A stretch of DNA of 64,000 bases from Pseudomonas sp. VD-NE ins (GTDB lineage: Bacteria; Pseudomonadota; Gammaproteobacteria; Pseudomonadales; Pseudomonadaceae), in NCBI RefSeq assembly GCF_031882575.1, contig NZ_CP134772.1:2871001-2935000 (forward strand), in the 5' to 3' direction. Position 1 is the first letter of the stretch, and every line of letters starts with the position of its first letter. The position numbers and the translations under genes were made by a program. The notes below the pieces were generated by a model. It searched no databases. It had not been told where the DNA came from and saw only the letters and a program-made list of their open reading frames with translations. Shown piece after piece: positions 54,190 to 62,566 of this stretch.

Positions 54190-56307
54190 TCACTGCGCAA
54201 CCTTCAACGGATTACCGAAACGCATGAGGTACATCTCGCCGAACTTGTAAGAGGCGTAATCGGTGATGTGACCAATATCACGATAGACCGGCAAACCGTC
54301 GACGGTGGTCATGCAGGCGGCGTCTTTGCACTGCACGATTTTCGGGTCAATGACGATCAAACCGGGGTACTCAGCCTTCAGTTCATTGAACAGTTGTTCC
54401 AGCGCCGGCTCCTTGGCACCTGACCATGGCGCCGTGGCGCAAAGGCTGCTTTGCTCGGCACTGCCCATCAAGCCGCGCAACTTGACCTGTTGCAGCAGGC
54501 ACGTGTTGATCCCCGCTGGCATGGGCAGGGTATTTTCCAGAAAAACCGGCGTAGCACCTGATTCGACAATGATATCCAGAGCCTTGCGGATCGCGACCCC
54601 GAGGCGTTGTTGCGACAGTTCCGGGCTGCGCGGGTCATCCAGTCTGGTGACGATGTCATCGTCGAGATACGCCTCCCAGAACTGACCCAGGATCACATAC
54701 TTGAAATGCCGCTTCGCGATCAGGTCGTAATAGCGACGCGTGGCGTCGTGGCATTTTTGATACAGCGCGTTGGTGTATTTATTCGCGTCATAGAGGTAGA
54801 TCCCGGGCAAGGCCAGGCAAGCCGGATAGCCCTGCGTCAGTACGGCAAGATTGGCATCCTTGGCCAGTGTTTCAACAAAGCCCCAGTAGTGGTTCGAAAA
54901 CGAATCGCCCATCAGCAATATTTGCGGTGCGGCCTGCGCGGCGCCCGCTATGCAGCCCGGATCGGCGCCATCACTGACACCCAGGCATGCTTCCCGAGTG
55001 GCCGGGACAGACGCTTTCAAACCGTTGAAGACGTTGTTGTAGCCTTCGTTGAAGCGGTTCGGCCAGCCTTCTTGTCTGACGCTGGCAGCGTGGAGCAGCG
55101 ACAGCACGACAGCGGGCAGGATCATCAGCACGAGCAAGGTTTTGACAATACCGAACCTTGCCTTTCGAAACCTGTTTTCGATCAGCACATAACAGAGCCA
55201 GGCCATGACGAACGTGGCGACGAAGTAAACGATCGTCATCGGCGGGGTGAGCGCGATGCCCATGTAACTCATCACCGCGAGGATCGGCCAGTGCCACAAG
55301 TACAAGGAGTACGAGAGCGTGCCGATAAACACCAGGGGTTTGAACGCCAGCAGTTTCGACGTAATGCTCGCATCGCCAACCCCCTGAAACAGCAAGGCTG
55401 CAGTGGCAAGGCACACGGCGATCGCGTGGTATCGAGGGAAGCCCGGCAGGATATCTTCCAGGGTGGCGCAGTAGATGATCGTCGCCAGCGACAGTGCACA
55501 GACCAGCGTGGCGCTCAGGCGATTGAGTCTGAACCTGGCCGTGCTGAAGATCACCGTACAGGAGCCGATCATCAATTCGAAAATTCGCGCGGTGAAGAAG
55601 TAGTAATTTTTATCCGGCACGGAGTAAGACAGGTACAGCGCGAGCGCCATGGCCGCCAGGGTCAAGCCGAGTACTGCCGCTTTGAAAAGGCTTTTCGTCA
55701 GGTAGCGGTGGAGCACCCAGAGGCCCAGCGGCAAGGCCAGATACCACTGCCATTCGATGGCCAGCGACCAGGTGTGCAACAGCGGCAGACTGGCCGCGTC
55801 GGGTGTGGCGTAACCCGTGGTCACTTTGGAAAAGTACTGGTTGGAGATAACTAACGACGTGTACTTTTCGCTTTTGAGAAAGTCGACGTAGTCATCGGGC
55901 AAGTACAGCAGCGTTGTGACCATCAGGGTCACGATCAGCAAGGCGATCACGGCCGGTTGCAAGCGCCAGATGCGTCGTGTGTAGAAACCCGAAAAAGTAA
56001 ACGTGCCGTTGTTCAGCGCTTTCATGATGATCGCGGTCGTCAAGTAACCCGAGATCACGAAGAAGATATCGACGCCAATAAACCCGGACGGGAAAAACGC
56101 CAGGCCGCCGTGGAAAATCAGCACCAGCAACACCGCGATTGCGCGCAGCCCATCGATATCCGCACGGTAATCAATAGAGGGTTTGCGATCCCCGGCGGTC
56201 GAGGCCATTGCCGGCGAAAGTGGCTCGCGCAGCTTTCTATCGCCAAACAGTTTGAACAGCAGCCCGCGCAAAGGCTTCCTAGATACCTCAACGGGGCGAT
56301 TGAGCAT
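54190..56307 (-). CDS. acyltransferase-3 / SGNH fusion (OafA-like)
   Basis: 705 residues. Cytoplasmic N-terminus about 45 residues, then an acyltransferase-3 domain (about 47-385) with ten TM helices and the motif DIDGLRAIAVLLVLIFH, and a periplasmic SGNH hydrolase domain (about 440-700) with GDSFSNHYWGFVETLA (Ser in GDSFS). This architecture O-acetylates LPS O-antigen or other surface glycans. It stands alone on the minus strand between rarD and the aldo/keto reductase; the sugar acceptor is unknown. AGGGA precedes the ATG. Confidence 0.93.
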   Translation of the reverse strand: MLNRPVEVSRKPLRGLLFKLFGDRKLREPLSPAMASTAGDRKPSIDYRADIDGLRAIAVLLVLIFHGGLAFFPSGFIGVDIFFVISGYLTTAIIMKALNNGTFTFSGFYTRRIWRLQPAVIALLIVTLMVTTLLYLPDDYVDFLKSEKYTSLVISNQYFSKVTTGYATPDAASLPLLHTWSLAIEWQWYLALPLGLWVLHRYLTKSLFKAAVLGLTLAAMALALYLSYSVPDKNYYFFTARIFELMIGSCTVIFSTARFRLNRLSATLVCALSLATIIYCATLEDILPGFPRYHAIAVCLATAALLFQGVGDASITSKLLAFKPLVFIGTLSYSLYLWHWPILAVMSYMGIALTPPMTIVYFVATFVMAWLCYVLIENRFRKARFGIVKTLLVLMILPAVVLSLLHAASVRQEGWPNRFNEGYNNVFNGLKASVPATREACLGVSDGADPGCIAGAAQAAPQILLMGDSFSNHYWGFVETLAKDANLAVLTQGYPACLALPGIYLYDANKYTNALYQKCHDATRRYYDLIAKRHFKYVILGQFWEAYLDDDIVTRLDDPRSPELSQQRLGVAIRKALDIIVESGATPVFLENTLPMPAGINTCLLQQVKLRGLMGSAEQSSLCATAPWSGAKEPALEQLFNELKAEYPGLIVIDPKIVQCKDAACMTTVDGLPVYRDIGHITDYASYKFGEMYLMRFGNPLKVAQ

Positions 56308-56374
56308 GTATTAAGTCCCTGATTATTTCTGAACGATCAATCAAATCATCCGTTTGATCGCGTTTGCTTCAACG

Positions 56375-56402
56375 AAAAACAGCCGATTGTATCGGCTGTT
56401 GC
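56375..56402 (-). terminator. terminator of the aldo/keto reductase gene
   Basis: On the minus strand ACAGCCGAT pairs with ATCGGCTGT and is followed by a T run. Confidence 0.8.
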
Positions 56403-56419
56403 TGGACAAGGGAAAACGC

Positions 56420-57433
56420 TTAAACCAAATGCGGTTTACGCCCCGACACAAAATGACTGACATCGTTGAATCCCGGCGTCGAGGCATGCCCCGGCGTCAC
56501 CAGCGAATCGATAAACGCCTCATCTTCAGCGGTGATCTTCACGGCCTGCGCCTTGGTGTACGCATCCCACTGCGCTTCAGTTCGCGGCCCGACAATTGCC
56601 GATGTTACGGCACTGTTGTTCAAGACCCAGGCAATCGCAAACTCGACCATGCCGACGCCGCGCTGTTCGGTGTATTGCTGAATCTGCTGGGCAATGCGCA
56701 GCGATTCCACACGCCACTCGGTTTCCAGAATGCGCTTGTCCTGACGCCCGGCACGGCTGTTGGCATCCGGTGTAGCGTCCGGCGCGTATTTGCCGCTGAG
56801 CACGCCACGGGCCAGCGGACTGTAAGGCACCACGCCCAGGCCATAGGTTTGCGCCGCCGTGATCTGCTCGGTCTCGGCCTGACGGTTAACGATGTTGTAC
56901 AACGGCTGGCTGATCACCGGGCGATCAACGCCGAGTTTGTCGGCTAAACGAATCACCTCGGCAATCCGCCAGCCGCGATAGTTCGACAGACCCCAGTAGC
57001 GAATCTTGCCCTGACGAATCAGATCGCCAATCGCTGACACGCTCACCTCCAGCGGCGTGTTGTGGTCTTCGCGGTGCAGGTAATAGATGTCGAGATAGTC
57101 AGTGCCGAGCCGGGTCAGGCTGGCATCGATGCCATTGAAGATGTGTTTGCGGCTCAAGCCACTGCGGTTTGGCACGCCGTCCACCGGGCCGAACCCGACC
57201 TTGGTCGCCAGCACCCATTCATGCCGATGACGGGCAATCGCTTCACCGACGATCTCTTCGGAGCGGCCGTTGGTGTAGACGTCGGCGGTGTCGATGAAGT
57301 TGATCCCCTGATCCCAGGCCTTGTCGATGATGCGCAGCGAATCATCTGCGCTGGTCTGCTCGCCAAACATCATCGTACCGAGGGTGAGGGTGGACACCTG
57401 CAAGCCCGAGTGACCGAGTGTACGAAAGCTCAT
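56420..57433 (-). CDS. aldo/keto reductase
   Basis: 337-residue NADPH-dependent TIM-barrel reductase. FRTLGHSGLQVSTLTLGTMMFG at the start, FIDTADVYTNGRSEEIVGEAI with catalytic Asp/Tyr, DYLDIYYLHREDHNTPLEV with catalytic His, and C-terminal SAIVGPRTEAQWDA. Related to YajO / PdxI-like groups. Physiological substrate not determinable here. Upstream lies a 99-bp tandem repeat array. Confidence 0.92.
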   Translation of the reverse strand: MSFRTLGHSGLQVSTLTLGTMMFGEQTSADDSLRIIDKAWDQGINFIDTADVYTNGRSEEIVGEAIARHRHEWVLATKVGFGPVDGVPNRSGLSRKHIFNGIDASLTRLGTDYLDIYYLHREDHNTPLEVSVSAIGDLIRQGKIRYWGLSNYRGWRIAEVIRLADKLGVDRPVISQPLYNIVNRQAETEQITAAQTYGLGVVPYSPLARGVLSGKYAPDATPDANSRAGRQDKRILETEWRVESLRIAQQIQQYTEQRGVGMVEFAIAWVLNNSAVTSAIVGPRTEAQWDAYTKAQAVKITAEDEAFIDSLVTPGHASTPGFNDVSHFVSGRKPHLV

Positions 57434-58066
57434 GCCGAAATCCTTTTGTCGGTGGGAAAGGGTTAATCAAATACCAGAAGCGTGCGATGCGGCAAAGTGA
57501 ATATTGGCTCGACACAGCCCTCACCCTAACCCTCTCCCGGAGGGAGAGGGGACTGACCGAGGTGTTTGAAAGAGGTACGCCGACGTGCAATACCGAGTCG
57601 AACTCAGGTTTTGAAAAGCATCCAAGTCGGCTCCCTTTCCCTGGGGCGGGACTGACGGAGGTGCTTGAGCGAGGTACACCGACGTGCAATACCGAGTCGA
57701 ACTCAGGTTTTGAAAAGCATCCAAGTCGGCTCCCTTTCCCTGGGGCGGGGCTGACCGAGGTGCTTGAGCGAGGTACGCCGACGTGCAATACCGAGTCGAA
57801 CTCAGGTTTTGAAAAGCATCCAAGTCGGCTCCCTTTCCTTGGGGCGGGACTGACGGAGGTGCTTGAGCGAGGTACGCCGACGTGCAATACCGAGTCGAAC
57901 TCAAGTCTGGAAGAACGCCAAAATCGGCTCCCTTCTCCCGAGTCGAACTCAAATCTTGAAAACCCCGCAGATCGGCTCCCTTTCCCCCTCGCCCCCTGGG
58001 GGGAGAGGGCTGGGGTGAGGGGGGCAAAGGTCTCCAGAACACCACAAAAACCAAGCCGAACCCCCA
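57434..58066. other. gene-free interval holding a 99-bp tandem array
   Basis: No genuine gene. Because the repeat period is a multiple of three, long open frames appear on both strands, but their products are just the repeat translated. The first 80 bases hold the AKR promoter region without a recognisable site. Confidence 0.8.
57518..58024. repeat. 99-bp tandem repeat array flanked by REP-like ends
   Basis: The anchor TACCGAGTCG recurs at 57591, 57690, 57789 and 57888, exactly 99 bases apart, then a degenerate partial copy near 57948. Flanks are CCCTCACCCTAACCCTCTCCC-type at left and GGGAGAGGGCTGGGGTGAGG at right, the same ends as the 130-bp array. Confidence 0.92.
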
Positions 58067-58093
58067 ATAAAAAACGGCCCTGAAAGGGCCGTT
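58067..58093 (-). terminator. terminator of the sugar-acid MFS gene
   Basis: On the minus strand AACGGCCC pairs with GGGCCGTT and continues into six T. Confidence 0.88.
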
Positions 58094-58111
58094 CTTCATC
58101 ACGCAAAAACC

Positions 58112-59422
58112 TTAAGCCCGCAACGTCCGCGTCATGCGCAGCGCCAGCAGACTCCCACCAACAATCACACCCGCCAGCAAATACAACGCCGCATCGGTCG
58201 ACCCCGTGCTGTCCTTGACCCAACCCACCAGATACGGACTGAGAAACCCAGCCATCTGCCCCATCGAGTTGATCAACGCCAAACCACCAGCCGCAGCCCC
58301 CGCGCTCAACATCGCCGTCGGCACCGGCCAGAACATCGGCAGACCCGTCAACGCGCCCATGGTGGCAATGGTCAGACCGAGAATCGCAATCGCCGGATTC
58401 GCCGCGAAATTCACCGCGATCACCAGACCGATCGCGCCCATCAGCATCGGCACCACCAAATGCCAGCGGCGTTCTTTACGAAGGTCCGCCGAACGCCCGA
58501 CCACCAGCATGAACACCGCCGCCAGCAGATACGGAATGGCACTCAGCCAACCGATCACCAGGTTATCGCTGAAACCGAGGTTCTTGATGATCGACGGCAA
58601 CCAGAAGTTGATCGCGTACACGCCACTCTGGATACAGAAGTAAATCAGGCCAAACGCCCAGATCGCCGGGTTCTTGAACACCGCCAGCAGCGAGTCGGAG
58701 GTGGTTTTCGGTTTGTTCGCCAGGTCTTCAGCCTGATCCGCCTCAAGCACCGCGCGCTCATGCGGGCTCAGCCACTTGGCGTTGGCGAAGCTGTCGCTCA
58801 GGAGGAACCAGGCGAGGGCGCCGAGGATGACGGTAGGAATGCCTTGCAGCAGAAACATCCATTGCCAGCCGGCCAGACCGCCCTGGCCTGCCGCGAAATG
58901 ATTGAGAATCCAGCCAGAGAACGGGCTGCCAAGCAAACCGGAAACCGGGATCGCCGACATGAACAGCGCCATGATCCGCCCACGGCGGAAGGTCGGGAAC
59001 CACTGCGAGAGGTACAACACGACGCCCGGGAAGAACCCGGCTTCGGCCGCGCCGGTGAACAGACGCAGGGTGTAGAACTCGGTCGGGGTGGTGACGAACA
59101 ACAGGCAGGTCGACAACGTACCCCAAGTGATCATCATCACGGCGATCCAGCGCCGTGGGCCGAATCGGGTCAGGGCCAGGTTGCTCGGCACGCCACACAG
59201 CACGTAGCCGATGAAGAAGATACCGGCGCCGAGGCCGTACACGGTTTCGCTGAATTTCAGTGCATCGAGCATCTGCAGTTTGGCAAATCCAACGTTGACC
59301 CGGTCGAGGTAGTTGAACAAGTAGCAGATGAAAATGAAGGGAATCAAACGCAGGGTGATGCGTTTGTAGACGGCGTTTTTATCGTCATCGATGGTCTGGG
59401 TAGCTGCGGCGCTCTGCGACAT
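58112..59422 (-). CDS. MFS transporter, anion:cation symporter (glucarate/galactonate-like)
   Basis: 436 residues, twelve TM helices. KRITLRLIPFIFICYLFNYLDRVNVGFAKLQM is the ACS-family start (D-galactonate, glucarate, phthalate, tartrate carriers); GAAEAGFFPGVVLYLSQWFP is the second signature. Divergent from the CdaR-type regulator, which in other bacteria governs uptake of glucarate, galactarate and glycerate, so a sugar-acid substrate is likely. Start ATG after GAGAG. Confidence 0.9.
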   Translation of the reverse strand: MSQSAAATQTIDDDKNAVYKRITLRLIPFIFICYLFNYLDRVNVGFAKLQMLDALKFSETVYGLGAGIFFIGYVLCGVPSNLALTRFGPRRWIAVMMITWGTLSTCLLFVTTPTEFYTLRLFTGAAEAGFFPGVVLYLSQWFPTFRRGRIMALFMSAIPVSGLLGSPFSGWILNHFAAGQGGLAGWQWMFLLQGIPTVILGALAWFLLSDSFANAKWLSPHERAVLEADQAEDLANKPKTTSDSLLAVFKNPAIWAFGLIYFCIQSGVYAINFWLPSIIKNLGFSDNLVIGWLSAIPYLLAAVFMLVVGRSADLRKERRWHLVVPMLMGAIGLVIAVNFAANPAIAILGLTIATMGALTGLPMFWPVPTAMLSAGAAAGGLALINSMGQMAGFLSPYLVGWVKDSTGSTDAALYLLAGVIVGGSLLALRMTRTLRA

Positions 59423-59593
59423 AGCGGCTCTCTCTTTATTATGATTTTTTGCGATGCAAAGGGTAACGTTGATCGCCCCGAGAGTCTCGGTCACCTTTGG
59501 CCGGATTGTCTTTGTGCCTGAGCACAGGGTTTGCCGCCAGACCCTGTGCGGGTGAACAACCGTCTGCCGCGTTTTTCAAGGATCTTGCCCATC

Positions 59594-60715
59594 ATGTTTG
59601 AACTCGATCACGACCTCGCCCAGGACATCGTCGACCGGGCCATGGCCATTTTGCCCTACAACGTCAATGTCATGGACAGCCAGGGGCTGATCCTCGGCAG
59701 CGGTGAGCCGGAGCGCATCAACACCCGTCATGAAGGTGCGCAACTGGTGCTGGCCAACGGTCGCGTGGTCGAGATCGACGCGCAGACCGCTGTGCATTTG
59801 AAAGGCGTGCAACCCGGGATCAACCTGCCGCTGTTGCTCGATCAGCGCTTGATCGGCGTACTCGGCATCACCGGCGAACCGGAGCAATTGCGCACCTACG
59901 CCGAACTGGTGCGCATGACCGCCGAGATGCTCGTCGGCCAGCGCAACCAGCAGGCCGAACAGCAATGGCGGCGCCAGCGTTGTGATGATTTGCTGGCGCT
60001 GCTGTTAAGCGAGGCAGGGGACTCGCCGCGTCTGGTCGATGAGGCACAGCAACTTGGACTCAAACCGCAATTGACGCGAGTGCCGTATCTGTTCGAACTG
60101 GGCCTTGAGCATGGACCGGGGCAAACCGTCGAGGCACTGAGTGCCTGGCTGACCTCGCGTTATCCGGACAGCTGGTGCGTGAGTTCCGCGAAGTCCTCCC
60201 TGCTGTGGTGCCGGCCGGCGAGTCAAAACGTTGAGCATGATCGCCTGCTGGAGAAGCTCGATGGCCTCGGCTGGAAAGTTCTGCGCATTGCCGTGGGCGG
60301 GCAGGCTGACGGACTCGCCGGGCTGCGCCGTTGTTATCGGCGCGTAGGCGACTTGCTCGCCTACGGTCGCGAAGTGTTGCCGCATTCGCGGTTGCTGACG
60401 CTGAACCGCTATCGATTACCGGTGATGCTGTGGCGGCATCGTAATGACGATGCACTGGACGAATTGCTCAAACCCTTGCGCAAAGTGATCGCCAAGGACG
60501 GCAACGGCCAGTTGCTGGCGACGCTGCGCAGTTGGTGTGAGCACGATGGCCAGAGTCAGGCCTGTGCCGATGCGCTGGGGATTCATCGCAACAGTTTGCG
60601 TTATCGGATGGAGCGGATTGCCGAGTTGAGCGGGGTTGATCCGTTGCGGCTGGACGGGATGCTGGCGCTTTATCTGGGGGTGCAGTTGCTGCCGCAGACA
60701 GATCCGTCGGCATGA
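59594..60715 (+). CDS. cdaR: CdaR-type sugar diacid regulator (PucR-family HTH)
   Basis: 373 residues. N-terminal diacid-recognition domain (ELDHDLAQDIVDRAMAILPYNVNVMD through about 130), central GGDEF-like linker, and C-terminal PucR-type helix-turn-helix (ACADALGIHRNSLRYRMERIAELSGVDPLRLDG). CdaR activates galactarate/glucarate/glycerate genes. It is divergent from the transporter and upstream of glycerate kinase. Its final 50 codons were copied by a 244-bp tandem duplication located directly behind it. RBS AAGGAT is rather far from the ATG. Confidence 0.9.
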   Translation: MFELDHDLAQDIVDRAMAILPYNVNVMDSQGLILGSGEPERINTRHEGAQLVLANGRVVEIDAQTAVHLKGVQPGINLPLLLDQRLIGVLGITGEPEQLRTYAELVRMTAEMLVGQRNQQAEQQWRRQRCDDLLALLLSEAGDSPRLVDEAQQLGLKPQLTRVPYLFELGLEHGPGQTVEALSAWLTSRYPDSWCVSSAKSSLLWCRPASQNVEHDRLLEKLDGLGWKVLRIAVGGQADGLAGLRRCYRRVGDLLAYGREVLPHSRLLTLNRYRLPVMLWRHRNDDALDELLKPLRKVIAKDGNGQLLATLRSWCEHDGQSQACADALGIHRNSLRYRMERIAELSGVDPLRLDGMLALYLGVQLLPQTDPSA

Positions 60716-61050
60716 GGTGATTTTGAGACCGCCATCGCTGGCAAGCCAGCTCCCACAAGGGTTGATGGTGTTCACAACATTTGTATTCACCGACAATCCC
60801 TGTGGGTGTGCCGATGCGCTGGGGATCCATCGCAATAGTCTGCGTTATCGGATGGAGCGGATTGCCGAGTTGAGCGGGGTTGATCCGTTGCGGCTGGACG
60901 GGATGCTGGCGCTTTATCTGGGGGTGCAGCTGCTGCCGCAGACAGATCCGTCGGCATGAGGTGATTTTGAGACCGCCATCGCTGGCAAGCCAGCTCCCAC
61001 AAGGGTTGATGGTGTTCACAACATTTGTATTCACCGACAATCCCTGTGGG
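60563..61050. repeat. 244-bp tandem duplication of the cdaR 3' end plus REP
   Basis: Unit 1 is 60563-60806 and unit 2 is 60807-61050. Each contains the last 153 bases of cdaR with its stop, then a REP arm. The copies differ at three or four sites in the coding part and hardly at all in the REP part. The TGTG at both junctions suggests slippage between CCTGTG in the gene and in the REP. Confidence 0.92.
60807..60958 (+). pseudogene. duplicated C-terminal fragment of cdaR
   Basis: Repeats the HTH-encoding last 50 codons (ADALGIHRNSLRYRMERIAEL...) with synonymous changes and ends at the same stop. There is no start codon or RBS and the joint is out of frame with the gene upstream, so it is not expected to be expressed. 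Confidence 0.88.
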
Positions 61051-61073
61051 AGCTGGCTTGCCAGCGATGGCGG
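60973..61073. repeat. REP inverted pair (REPIN) after the duplication
   Basis: Arms CCGCCATCGCTGGCAAGCCAGCTCCCACA (29 bp; 60973-61001) and its exact reverse complement at 61045-61073. A lone left arm at 60729-60757 is the orphan copy created by the duplication. Confidence 0.9.
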
Positions 61074-61205
61074 CATAACATTCACCGCCATTTCCTGCGC
61101 CTTTGTGAAAATGAACAATAAACGCCCCCGCCACTTGTGCAGCGGACAGGCGTCAAGGCGCGGGCCGACTGGCAGCATGAGGGGCATTGCAACCGGAGAA
61201 TTCCC

Positions 61206-62345
61206 ATGAAGATCGTCATCGCCCCCGACTCGTTCAAGGACAGCCTGAGTGCCCAAGGCGTCGCCGAAGCCATCGCCCTTGGCCTGGCCCAAGTGTGGCC
61301 GCAGGCAACGATGGTCAAATGCCCGATGGCCGACGGCGGCGAAGGCACGGTCGAGTCGATCCTTGCTGCCTGTGAAGGCGAACTGCGCCGCACCCGCGTG
61401 CGTGGCCCGTTGGGTACGTCGGTCGACGCTGCATGGGGCTGGTTGCCGCACAACCACACGGCAATCATCGAAATGGCCGAGGCCAGCGGCTTGCAATTGG
61501 TGCCGCTGGGACAACGCGATGCCTGCATCAGCAGCACTTTCGGCACCGGCGAACTGATTCGCGCAGCGCTGGATGCCGGCGCGCAGCGGGTGATTCTGGC
61601 GATTGGCGGCAGTGCGACCAACGATGGCGGCGCCGGGGCGATGCAGGCGCTGGGCGTGAAGTTGCTCGATGCGCAGCGTCAGTCGCTGGTACCAGGCGGC
61701 CTGGCGTTGGCGCAACTGGCGACGCTGGACCTGAGCGAACTCGATCCGCGTCTGGCGCAGGTGCGTTTCGACATCGCTGCTGATGTGAACAACCCGCTGT
61801 GCGGCCCGCACGGTGCCTCAGCGATTTTCGGCCCGCAGAAAGGCGCCTCGCCGACGCAGGTGCAGCAACTTGATCAGGCGTTGGGGCACTTCGCCGAACT
61901 GTGCGCGCAAGCGTTGGGCAAAGACGTTCGTGACGAACCGGGCAGCGGTGCGGCGGGAGGTTTGGGATTTGCGGCCAAGGCTTTTCTCGGCGCGCAATTT
62001 CAGGCCGGGGTTGAAGTCGTCGCCGAACTGGTCGGCCTCGCCGAAGCGGTCAAAGACGCTGATCTGGTGATTACCGGGGAAGGGCGATTTGATGCCCAGA
62101 CCTTGCGCGGCAAGACGCCGTTCGGCGTCGCACGGATTGCCAAGCAACACGCGGTGCCGGTGATTGTCATTGCCGGGACACTGGGCGAGGGTTATCAGGC
62201 ACTCTACGATCACGGCATTGATGCGGCGTTCGCCGTGACCAGCGGCCCGATGACGCTGGAGCAAGCCTGCGCTGAAGCACCGCGCCTGTTGCGTGAACGC
62301 GCCACCGATATCGCCCGCGTCTGGCAGCTTGCCGCGAAACCCTGA
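61206..62345 (+). CDS. garK: glycerate kinase
   Basis: 379 residues of the GarK/GlxK class I family, phosphorylating D-glycerate. MKIVIAPDSFKDSLSAQGVAEAIALG, the CPMADGGEGTVESIL, AIGGSATNDGGAGAMQALGVKL and GSGAAGGLGFAAKAFL motifs are all typical. Start has GGAGA upstream. It completes the sugar-acid module with the MFS carrier and CdaR-type regulator; glycerate is the end product of galactarate and glucarate breakdown. Confidence 0.95.
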   Translation: MKIVIAPDSFKDSLSAQGVAEAIALGLAQVWPQATMVKCPMADGGEGTVESILAACEGELRRTRVRGPLGTSVDAAWGWLPHNHTAIIEMAEASGLQLVPLGQRDACISSTFGTGELIRAALDAGAQRVILAIGGSATNDGGAGAMQALGVKLLDAQRQSLVPGGLALAQLATLDLSELDPRLAQVRFDIAADVNNPLCGPHGASAIFGPQKGASPTQVQQLDQALGHFAELCAQALGKDVRDEPGSGAAGGLGFAAKAFLGAQFQAGVEVVAELVGLAEAVKDADLVITGEGRFDAQTLRGKTPFGVARIAKQHAVPVIVIAGTLGEGYQALYDHGIDAAFAVTSGPMTLEQACAEAPRLLRERATDIARVWQLAAKP

Positions 62346-62566
62346 GCCAGATCGGCAGCTCCTACAACAAGACCGGGCGGTGTTTCATTGATGTAACACC
62401 CTGAAAAATAATTGTGCTTGACCCGCAACCTTCCTAAAGCCTGGCCGATACAACTAACAGGCGCGCACAAGACTTCCTCAAACAGTGACGCCGGACTGAA
62501 GCCCGCCCCCCGGTTCAGTGATCACGGCATGGACGCTGGTAGCTTCTATCATCCGAGAGCTCAACT

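Larger units (their letters stand above)
60716..61205. other. interval between cdaR and glycerate kinase
   Basis: Holds the second copy of the cdaR end, the REP pair and about 120 bases of leader before the kinase gene. No other gene is seen. Confidence 0.8.

Noticed and set aside
57342..58223. Long open frames on both strands (about 220 and 290 codons) over the 99-bp repeats
   Set aside because: The 99-base period is divisible by three, so an open unit stays open in every copy. The products are repeats of one 33-residue unit with no RBS and no family match.
60807..60958. Independent small HTH protein
   Set aside because: It is the copied end of cdaR without a start codon, RBS or in-frame connection.
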